The translations under genes and the position numbers were made by a program. Shown piece by piece: positions 1 to 5,249 of a stretch of 14,812 nt of DNA. The DNA is from Angelakisella sp. (GTDB lineage: Bacteria; Bacillota; Clostridia; Oscillospirales; Ruminococcaceae). Position 1 is the stretch's first letter. The number at the start of each line of letters is the position of its first letter. The notes below the pieces were generated by a model. It was given only the letters and a program-made list of their open reading frames with translations. It had not been told where the DNA came from and ran no database searches. The stretch spans positions 1-14,812 of the forward strand of contig JAHHTR010000046.1 of assembly GCA_020024515.1 (NCBI GenBank), read 5' to 3'.

Positions 1-18
1 CCTCTTGGCATAAAAATT

Positions 19-66
19 CCCCCTATGGTAGTTTATTTTATTCTACCATAAGGGGTTTCTTTTTTC
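19..66 (+). terminator. Rho-independent terminator of an upstream off-window gene
   Basis: CCCCTATGGTAG (20-31) pairs with CTACCATA-A-GGGG (43-55), with one bulged A, around an A+T loop. A T-rich tract (TTTCTTTTTTCT) follows directly. The tract lies on the plus-strand side, so this should end a plus-strand transcript entering from the left of the window. Confidence 0.8.
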
Positions 67-69
67 TAT

Positions 70-86
70 GTCCATTTTTAATGGAC
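70..86 (+). repeat. Small perfect hairpin in the leader region
   Basis: GTCCATT (70-76) and AATGGAC (80-86) are perfect inverted arms around a three-base TTT loop. It sits between the terminator at 19-66 and the larger inverted repeat at 99-148. There is no strong T tract after it, so it is not an obvious terminator. It could be part of a structured leader or a short operator. Function unknown. Confidence 0.4.
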
Positions 87-98
87 TTGTTCACAATT

Positions 99-148
99 AA
101 AGTTGTCGGTTTTTTTATAATTTAATTTACATTAAAGCCGACAACTTT
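99..148 (+). promoter_or_regulatory. 11-bp inverted repeat upstream of the ACS-like gene
   Basis: AAAGTTGTCGG (99-109) and CCGACAACTTT (138-148) are perfect inverted arms 28 bases apart. Inside lie a T7 run, a TATAAT hexamer (116-121) and a smaller nested stem, TTTAAT (121-126) with ATTAAA (131-136). The right arm runs into TTTATTA. Two readings are open. As RNA, it is a terminator or attenuator-like hairpin ahead of the gene at 178. As DNA, the arms are paired operator half-sites flanking a -10 box. No good -35 is seen 16-18 bases before the TATAAT. Confidence 0.5.
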
Positions 149-177
149 TATTACAGAAAGGAGAAAATATATATTTT

Positions 178-924
178 ATGAAAGTTTATGATAAAATAAT
201 AGCAGATACATTTGATATATTAAAAGAGTGCGATATAAAAGAACTTGAAGTAAACAGTAATGTTAACTGGAAATGCCTTGAAAGTAACGAATTTATTATG
301 GAACGTGACAAGGCTCTTGAACTTGGTGACAGAACAAAGGTGTCTACAGCATATAATTGCCTAACAGATAATGATGAACTGGTAAACAGAGACAGAATAT
401 TGCTTATAGGAAAAGATTTATCAGAAATAAAAGCAGATACTAATTTTTCAAGAATATCGTTTATTAATGTTAAGCATATAGATAATCTAAATAAGGCATA
501 TATTAATGTTAAAAAACTGGAATATGAAAGATTTAAAGTTATACCAGAGGGATATATGGTGATTTCTTCCGGTATAGAAAACAAGGAAAATATACGTGTA
601 AGTAAAAAGGCTATAAAAAGCGGACTTAATTTTGAAACAATAGGTAATCTTTTCATAAATCATTACAAAAAAATTGAAGGTGTCAAAAATGTAGTGATTA
701 TATTTTTGGTAGGCGACTATCCTTTTATCAATAAACTTGTGAAAAAGAGCAGAGAAGTTGATATTATAACAAATGTCTTTGACCATATACTCAAAAATGT
801 TATTTTGGATTGCAATATTTGTCCACTTAAAAAAATCTGTGGAGATGTCGAGACTTTGCGTGAAGAACACTTCTTTAAAGATAAAAATTTCATTGGTTCA
901 AAGAATAAAGTATCTTGTGTATAA
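178..924 (+). CDS. Stand-alone acetyl-CoA synthase middle-domain-like protein with Cys cluster
   Basis: This 248-residue soluble protein has no signal peptide or membrane segment. Residues ~45-165 (including ELGDRT, RILLIGKDLSEI, PEGYMV and the stretch IRVSKKAIKSGLNFETIGN) resemble the second domain of the acetyl-CoA synthase/CODH beta subunit, where 'RVSKDAVAKGFRFK..GEIL' is typical. Near the C-terminus, DCNICPLKKICGDVETLREEHF carries a C-x2-C-x5-C cluster. It sits where ACS begins its A-cluster ligands (C-x2-C-x8-C-x9-C). The fourth Cys and the downstream C-G-C ligands are absent, so a full catalytic A-cluster is not expected. It may bind a metal or Fe-S centre, or be a partner or regulator in corrinoid or C1 metabolism. 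AAAGGAG at 157-163 is a strong but rather distant ribosome site (14 bases). The gene is monocistronic and faces a cobalamin-gene operon. The family call rests on remembered motifs, not a search. Confidence 0.6.
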   Translation: MKVYDKIIADTFDILKECDIKELEVNSNVNWKCLESNEFIMERDKALELGDRTKVSTAYNCLTDNDELVNRDRILLIGKDLSEIKADTNFSRISFINVKHIDNLNKAYINVKKLEYERFKVIPEGYMVISSGIENKENIRVSKKAIKSGLNFETIGNLFINHYKKIEGVKNVVIIFLVGDYPFINKLVKKSREVDIITNVFDHILKNVILDCNICPLKKICGDVETLREEHFFKDKNFIGSKNKVSCV

Positions 925-946
925 AAATTAATATTTATTTGATATT

Positions 947-990
947 AAAACAAAGAGCGGTTAAAAGTTTATTATAACCGCCCTTTGTTT
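947..990. terminator. Bidirectional terminator between convergent genes
   Basis: AAAACAAAGAGCGGTTA (947-962) pairs with TAACCGCCCTTTGTTT (975-990), with one mismatch near the middle, around a 12-base A+T loop. The arms begin with A-rich and end with T-rich sequence, so the hairpin has a U tail in either direction. It serves the ACS-like gene on the plus strand and cobO on the minus strand. Confidence 0.85.
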
Positions 991-991
991 A

Positions 992-1504
992 TTAGTATTC
1001 TATACCTTTTCTTGCCATTATACCATTATCAAAGGGGTGTTTCACTTTTTTGATTTCCGATATATAATCAGCAAGCTCTATTAATTTTTTATTTGGATTT
1101 CTGCCTGTAAGCACTATTTCTTTTGTAGATTTATTTGTATTTAAAAAGTCTAACAGTATATCTTTATCAACCATATTATAATTTAATGTTGATGATATTT
1201 CGTCAAGCACAATTAAATCATAATCTTTACTTTTTTGTATTACATCTTGTAATAGTTCTCTGTAATAGGAATTTGCTTTCGTTTTTTCTTCGTCTGTCAT
1301 ATTAACAAAACGTTTGATAGTCGGTGAATTTGCACATATATATTTTAGATTGTCAAAACTTCGCAGGATTTCTATTTCACTGCTACTGCCGTCTTTAAAA
1401 AATTGTGCAAAAAGAACTTTTTTACTTGCTCCCAACATTCTTATGGCAAGCCCTATCGCACAAGTTGTCTTGCCTTTTCCATCACCACAATATATGTGTA
1501 TCAT
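992..1504 (-). CDS. cobO: ATP:corrinoid adenosyltransferase (CobO/CobA/BtuR type)
   Basis: Transfers the 5'-deoxyadenosyl group of ATP to the cob(I)alt of corrinoids such as cobyrinic acid a,c-diamide, giving the adenosylated cofactor precursor in the cytosol. The 170 residues show the family's modified P-loop GDGKGKTT at 7-14, Walker-B-like LIVLDE at 97-102, TGRNP at 133-137, and the diagnostic tail KHPFDNGIMARKGIEY at 155-170. The length is slightly shorter than the ~200-residue enterobacterial enzymes because the N-terminal extension before the P-loop is missing. The start ATG overlaps the cbiA stop by four bases (ATGA), a sign of translational coupling. It is the last gene of the nhaC-cbiA-cobO operon, with the terminator just beyond its stop. 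CbiA makes its likely substrate. The family is very secure. Confidence 0.95.
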   Translation of the reverse strand: MIHIYCGDGKGKTTCAIGLAIRMLGASKKVLFAQFFKDGSSSEIEILRSFDNLKYICANSPTIKRFVNMTDEEKTKANSYYRELLQDVIQKSKDYDLIVLDEISSTLNYNMVDKDILLDFLNTNKSTKEIVLTGRNPNKKLIELADYISEIKKVKHPFDNGIMARKGIEY

Positions 1505-2868
1505 TTCTTCACCCCGTTTTTATATTCTTTTGCTTTATACATAAATTTTCGTATAGCATTTGTATTTGATGCAAAATAAAGGTGTGGAAAACCAGCAAAA
1601 ATATGATCGTTTGCAAATATCGCACGATTTTCCAAACCACTGTTTTTTCTGCAAATACAATCATTTCCAACATCACTGCAATTATAGTAATGAAATTCGT
1701 GTCCCTTTATGCTCTCATCAATATTTAGCAAAAGGTTATCATTAAGTGAAACAATATTTTTGTAGCCAAAGTTTACCAATCTTTTGTTATTCTCACAAAT
1801 GCCACCGAAAAAACCAACTTGTGAGACACTTTCAATTTCTTTATTCAGATACATAAAACCACCACATTCGGCTATACAAGGTATTTTGTTTGACAGTGCA
1901 TTTTTTATACTTTCAAGCATTGTTTTGTTTTGTGATAATTTTTCTTTGTATAGTTCGGGATATCCTCCGCCAATATAGATTGCGTCTATATCATTTGGTA
2001 AAGTTTTATCAGCGAGCGGACTGAAATATTTAATATTTGCACCGAAATTTTTGAGAACCTGTATATTTTCTTCATAATAAAAGCAAAAGACATTATCACG
2101 TGCAACAGCTACATTTACATCAATTTTTTCATAAGATGTTGTGTTTTCTTCATATAAAAAGCTATCGCTGTCTTTTGAAAGACTGTAAATTCCGTCTATA
2201 TCAAGTGTAGTATGTGCAATTTCACATAACTTATCCATTTTTTGGTTTAATTCGGTTATTTCGTTGGCTGTAATCAGTCCCAAATATCTGCTTTCGATGA
2301 TAAGTTCTTTTGGTAGTGAGGGTAAATATCCTAGACACTTACATTGTGGAAAAGTCTTTTCTACCGATAATTTTATTTGCTCATAGGTCTTTTCTGTTAT
2401 ATTATTAAATATTATACCTTTTATATGTGAATTTTCTTTTAGTGACAAAAATCCACATATAATTGCATTTACTGAATAAGCCATACCACGCGCATTTATT
2501 ACAAGAACAGTATTTGCATTCAGTATATCGGCTATTCTGTATGTTGAGCATTCGGCGCTGTCAAACGCTAATCCGTCATAGTACCCCATAACACCTTCTA
2601 TTACAGATATATCGGTGTTTTTTGAATTTGTGGCAAAAATATTTTTTATTGTATTTTCGTCACAAAAAAAGTTATCGAGATTGAGTGTGGGAATATTTGT
2701 TATATTTCTGTGGAACATAGGGTCAATATAGTCAGGCCCACATTTATATGCGGTTATATTAAGTCCTTTTTTTTGAAGGCACTTTAATATTGCACAAGTG
2801 ACTGTTGTCTTACCGCTACCGCTGTTTGTTCCTGATATTACTATTCTATTCCCATTAAAAGTACTCAT
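1501..2868 (-). CDS. cbiA: Cobyrinic acid a,c-diamide synthase
   Basis: Catalyses ATP- and glutamine-dependent amidation of the a and c carboxylates of cobyrinic acid in the anaerobic cobalamin pathway. At 455 residues it has the usual length. The N-terminal synthetase domain has the P-loop GTNSGSGKTT at 13-22, KCGPDYIDPMFH at 42-53 and EGVMGYYDG at 91-99. The C-terminal class I glutamine amidotransferase domain has IGGGYPELY at 299-307, the nucleophile Cys335 in AECGGFMYL, GHEFHYY at 389-395 and the likely catalytic His429 in AGFPHLYF. All key residues are present, so it should be active. An AGAGGA-type ribosome site lies inside the end of the transporter gene, whose stop is two bases before this start. 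Other cob/cbi genes are not in the window. Hydrogenobyrinate synthase (CobB) is the homologous alternative name, but the anaerobic lifestyle favours CbiA. Confidence 0.95.
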   Translation of the reverse strand: MSTFNGNRIVISGTNSGSGKTTVTCAILKCLQKKGLNITAYKCGPDYIDPMFHRNITNIPTLNLDNFFCDENTIKNIFATNSKNTDISVIEGVMGYYDGLAFDSAECSTYRIADILNANTVLVINARGMAYSVNAIICGFLSLKENSHIKGIIFNNITEKTYEQIKLSVEKTFPQCKCLGYLPSLPKELIIESRYLGLITANEITELNQKMDKLCEIAHTTLDIDGIYSLSKDSDSFLYEENTTSYEKIDVNVAVARDNVFCFYYEENIQVLKNFGANIKYFSPLADKTLPNDIDAIYIGGGYPELYKEKLSQNKTMLESIKNALSNKIPCIAECGGFMYLNKEIESVSQVGFFGGICENNKRLVNFGYKNIVSLNDNLLLNIDESIKGHEFHYYNCSDVGNDCICRKNSGLENRAIFANDHIFAGFPHLYFASNTNAIRKFMYKAKEYKNGVKK

Positions 2869-2870
2869 AT

Positions 2871-4199
2871 TTATTTATCCTCTGTTGTTTTTTCTTTTGA
2901 AAATACGATTGACAATACCACAAATACACCAAGCAAAACAGGATAGAACAGATATGGCATTATCTCGAATGGTGATACTGTATATCCCAAAACAGTTGCG
3001 GCTGAAACAGCAAGCAACATTTGTGCACCGTAAGGCAAGATAATTTGAAATACACAAGAAAATGTATCAAGTATTGATGCTGCCTTTTGCGGAGAAATAT
3101 TATAATCTTTGCTCATATTTTTTGCAATAGGGCCTGCAATAACGATAGCAACTGTGTTATTTGCAGTAGCTATATCCATAGCGCCAACAAGAAGTCCCAT
3201 TCCAAATTGACCGCTCTTGTTACTCTTGCAGTATTTTTTAACAAAGCTAAGCAGTGCTTCAAAGCCACCGTTATTTTTGATAAGTCCGCATAGTGCTGAA
3301 ACAAGTACTGCAACAAGTATTGTTTCATACATTCCCTCTATACCCGAACGCATAGATGTAAGTATTGTCATTGGTGTAATTACACCAACAGCAAGAGAAG
3401 TAATTATACCGGCGATTATTCCTATTATCAAAACTATAAATACATTTATACCCATTATACCAAAAATAAGTACCAATAGATATGGAATAAATAAAAACAT
3501 ATTGTATTCACCGACAGCTTTTTCAACTGTATCGACATTCATTGATAAAATTCCGATTAATATAAGCGATACTATTGCCGCAGGACAAGCTATTTTAAAG
3601 TTAGTTTTGAATTTGTCTTTCATAGCGCAGCCTTGTGTTGTACATGCCGCAATGGTTGTATCTGATATAAATGAAAGATTATCACCGAACATTGCACCAC
3701 CTGCAACTGTACCAATACATAGTGGCAGAGAAAATCCTGAAACTTCGGAAACGGCAATCGCTATTGGCGTAATAAGTGTAATTGTTCCTGTGGAAGTACC
3801 CATTGCAATAGATACTACGCAAGCTACAATAAACAGAACTATTGGTGCCATTTTTGCAGGTGCTATTGAAAACATAAAATATGCTACCGATTCCGCACTG
3901 CTTCTTCCTGTAACTCCTACAAAAAGTCCCGATGCCAAGAATATAAGTATCATAGTAATAATATTTTTGTCACCGACATTGCTTGCCATAACTGATAATT
4001 TTTCTTCAAACGAAACAGAACGGTTTTGCAGACATGCAACCAAAATAGCAATCAAAAAGCCGACAACTATCGGTATATTGTAAAACCCCATTTCTATACC
4101 AAGAGCATACTCAAATAGTATACCAAGTCCCAAATAGAACACTAAGAATATTGCTATGGGAAGAAGTCCCCACGCATTTGCTTTAATTTTTTTCTCCAT
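2871..4199 (-). CDS. NhaC-superfamily transporter, possibly a methionine (MetT-like) importer
   Basis: This 442-residue integral membrane protein has about 11-12 hydrophobic segments from residue ~10 to the C-terminus. Family-typical stretches include MGTSTGTITLITPIAIAV and GGAMFGDNLSFISDTTIAA in the middle, and GAMDIATANNTVAIVIAGPIA plus ILPYGAQML in the C-terminal half. These place it in the NhaC ion-transporter family. Members of that superfamily act as Na+/H+ antiporters, but some T-box- or SAM-riboswitch-controlled members have been predicted to import methionine (MetT) or tyrosine. The T-box leader here favours an amino-acid substrate over plain pH homeostasis. AGGAG lies ~10 bases before the ATG. 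It is the first gene of an operon with cbiA and cobO, which makes transport of a corrinoid-pathway compound another possibility. The family is secure, the substrate is inferred. Confidence 0.85.
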   Translation of the reverse strand: MEKKIKANAWGLLPIAIFLVFYLGLGILFEYALGIEMGFYNIPIVVGFLIAILVACLQNRSVSFEEKLSVMASNVGDKNIITMILIFLASGLFVGVTGRSSAESVAYFMFSIAPAKMAPIVLFIVACVVSIAMGTSTGTITLITPIAIAVSEVSGFSLPLCIGTVAGGAMFGDNLSFISDTTIAACTTQGCAMKDKFKTNFKIACPAAIVSLILIGILSMNVDTVEKAVGEYNMFLFIPYLLVLIFGIMGINVFIVLIIGIIAGIITSLAVGVITPMTILTSMRSGIEGMYETILVAVLVSALCGLIKNNGGFEALLSFVKKYCKSNKSGQFGMGLLVGAMDIATANNTVAIVIAGPIAKNMSKDYNISPQKAASILDTFSCVFQIILPYGAQMLLAVSAATVLGYTVSPFEIMPYLFYPVLLGVFVVLSIVFSKEKTTEDK

Positions 4200-4248
4200 A
4201 AAAATTTTGCTCCTTTTCCTTTTTTACTTATTATTTGGACAAAGGTAT

Positions 4249-4287
4249 AAAAAAAGCCTTCGCCCTTATTCTTTTAAGGACGAAAGC
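4249..4287 (-). terminator. T-box-controlled intrinsic terminator
   Basis: In minus-strand RNA, GCUUUCGUCCUU (4287-4276) pairs with AAGGGCGAAGGC (4267-4256) over 12 bp including G-U pairs, with an 8-base loop. A run of seven U follows (4255-4249). The left arm is also needed by the alternative antiterminator, so the two structures exclude each other. The ATG of the transporter gene lies ~50 bases beyond. Confidence 0.92.
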
Positions 4288-4531
4288 TATAAAAAACTTC
4301 GTGTTACCACCTTAATTCACAACTACCTCACAGTAATTGCCTTAACAAGTGACTTTCTGTCATCACTCTGTGCTGTAATGGGCACACCCAGTATAACTTA
4401 AAATATCATTTGATATATTCAGCCATACAGCTCCGGTACCATCTTCAAAATCAGCTTCTGTATTTCGTTACACCAACCCGAAACTCTCTTTAACGTCTTC
4501 TGAAATCTACTCTTACCTTCATTGCTTTTAT
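4256..4531 (-). promoter_or_regulatory. T-box riboswitch leader, probable methionine specifier
   Basis: A full T-box leader of about 280 nt lies before the transporter-cbiA-cobO operon. Read on the minus strand, stem I has AGTA (specifier-loop E side), AGAGAG, and a distal GGGTTGGTG loop closed by TTTCG/CGAAA. On the 3' side is GAAGATGG, followed by TACC, which pairs with GGTA to close the specifier loop. The T-box sequence AAGGTGGTAACACGAAG occupies 4313-4297. Its flanks pair with CTTTCGT and CCTT to form the antiterminator. Taking GAA as the loop-E side and one spacer base, the specifier is ATG (4442-4440), followed by a purine: methionine. The TGGT of the T-box would pair with a tRNA ending ACCA. 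That suits tRNA-Met or tRNA-Tyr and argues against Asp (usually G73). The T-box itself is near certain. The amino acid is a reasoned choice. Confidence 0.93.
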
Positions 4532-4537
4532 AGAGTT

Positions 4538-4566
4538 AGTATAGATAAAAAGTAGTATTATGTCAA
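4538..4566 (-). promoter_or_regulatory. Sigma-A promoter of the T-box/nhaC-cbiA-cobO operon
   Basis: On the minus strand, TTGACA (4566-4561) is followed after exactly 17 bases by TATACT (4543-4538). The -35 is consensus and the -10 has one mismatch. The predicted start near 4531 gives a leader beginning just before stem I of the T-box. Confidence 0.9.
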
Positions 4567-4655
4567 TAAAAAAATTTAAATATGTATTTTTGTATAAAAA
4601 TATTGTTATTTAGACTATTTTTTTAGTTATATTTTTAAAAATATATGAATTATAT

Positions 4656-4681
4656 TAACTATTACAAAAATATGTCGATAT
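4656..4681 (+). promoter_or_regulatory. Possible sigma-D (sigma-28) promoter for the YjfB gene
   Basis: GTCGATAT (4674-4681) differs by one base from the motility-sigma -10 GCCGATAT. TTAAC (4655-4659) lies about 14-15 bases upstream, where TAAA is expected. The start would fall near 4688, about 48 bases before the YjfB ATG. The match is imperfect in the -35, but the gene product is a motility-associated family, which raises its plausibility. Confidence 0.5.
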
Positions 4682-4735
4682 GTATATTATGTAGATATTT
4701 TTACATAAACAAATAAAATATGGAGGTACAGAAGT

Positions 4736-4909
4736 ATGGATATAGCAGCAGCAAGTATATCAATGAAATCAGCACAAACAATGCAAGCAGTAAATATACG
4801 TATGGCTAGTAAAGTAATGGATTTGCAAAAACAAACAGGTCAACAACTTGTAGAAATGATGCAATCAGCAACACCTAACTTTGGACATAAACTTAACATA
4901 AGAATATAG
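4736..4909 (+). CDS. YjfB-family putative motility peptide
   Basis: This 57-residue peptide begins MDIAAASISMKSAQ and continues with VNIRMASKVMDLQKQTGQQLVEMMQ, ending near NFGHKLNIRI. The pattern (MDIA..S..M, repeated Met/Gln, 'VMD..Q.Q..QL..MMQ', then a short Pro/Gly-containing tail) is that of the small YjfB family, annotated as putative motility proteins in Firmicutes. The peptide has no membrane segment or signal peptide and looks helical. Its biochemical role is unknown. GGAGGT at 4722-4727 sits 8 bases before the ATG, an excellent ribosome site. It is a single-gene unit with its own terminator at 4912-4960 and a possible motility-type promoter upstream. No flagellar or chemotaxis genes are in the window. 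Confidence 0.88.
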   Translation: MDIAAASISMKSAQTMQAVNIRMASKVMDLQKQTGQQLVEMMQSATPNFGHKLNIRI

Positions 4910-4911
4910 TC

Positions 4912-4960
4912 ATATAATTTCTGCAATGCCTTTTGTCAAAGGCTATAAATTATATTTTTA
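4912..4960 (+). terminator. Terminator after the YjfB gene
   Basis: The inner stem GCCTTT (4928-4933) / AAAGGC (4938-4943) with loop TGTC is enclosed by ATATAATTT (4912-4920) / AAATTATAT (4947-4955), and a T run follows. It begins two bases after the YjfB stop codon. Confidence 0.82.
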
Positions 4961-5162
4961 AAAAATAGATTGGGTGAAATCAGTAAAATATGATTGTACT
5001 CTTTCTATTTTTTTGTATTTAATTAAGTATTTTTAAATTATATTAATATTACAAAAAAATAGTTTAAAATTTAAATCAAAGAATTTTTAATCATTTTTAC
5101 AGTGCTTTTACTCTAATTGTTAGGTGTTTTTTTAAATAACTGTAAATAAAATATTACAAGTA
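4961..5162. other. A+T-rich intergenic stretch without a recognisable gene
   Basis: About 200 bases hold no credible open frame with a ribosome site. A long-range imperfect pairing exists between AAAATAGA (4961-4968) and TCTATTTTTTT (~5003-5013). A 22-base segment at 5036-5057 nearly repeats the YjfB upstream sequence at 4648-4670, differing by one base deletion. No other signal is evident. Confidence 0.5.
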
Positions 5163-5191
5163 TTGATTTTTATATAACTATCTGCTATACT
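5163..5191 (+). promoter_or_regulatory. Sigma-A promoter of htpG
   Basis: TTGATT (5163-5168), a 17-base spacer, then TATACT (5186-5191). The predicted start near 5198 lies inside the CIRCE operator, the expected arrangement for HrcA repression. Confidence 0.88.
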
Positions 5192-5194
5192 ATA

Positions 5195-5221
5195 TTAGCA
5201 CTCAATATAAAAGAGTGCTAA
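5195..5221. promoter_or_regulatory. CIRCE operator (HrcA binding site)
   Basis: TTAGCACTC (5195-5203), nine spacer bases and GAGTGCTAA (5213-5221) match the CIRCE consensus exactly in both arms and in spacing. It begins four bases after the -10 of the htpG promoter, so HrcA bound here would block initiation. In RNA the same arms form a hairpin at the 5' end of the transcript. hrcA, groE and dnaK are not in the window. Confidence 0.97.
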
Positions 5222-5249
5222 TAATAAAAATATAAGAGGTGTTCATATA

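Noticed and set aside
186..870. Two minus-strand open frames inside the ACS-like gene
   Set aside because: They are complements of A+T-rich coding sequence, hydrophobic without family motifs. The plus frame has a good ribosome site and conserved motifs.
3217..4083. Long open frame (288 codons) antisense to the transporter gene
   Set aside because: It lies wholly inside the NhaC-family gene and is low-complexity (Ile, Ala, Pro, Thr-rich), as expected from the complement of membrane-protein codons. There is no credible ribosome site and no recognisable domain.
4156..4401. 81-codon plus-strand frame across the T-box leader
   Set aside because: It is antisense to the start of the transporter and the structured leader, with no ribosome site. 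The RNA structure explains the sequence.
4200..4540. Cobalamin riboswitch in front of the cbiA/cobO operon
   Set aside because: No B12-box-like segment was seen. The leader is explained by T-box stem I, the T-box sequence, antiterminator and terminator.
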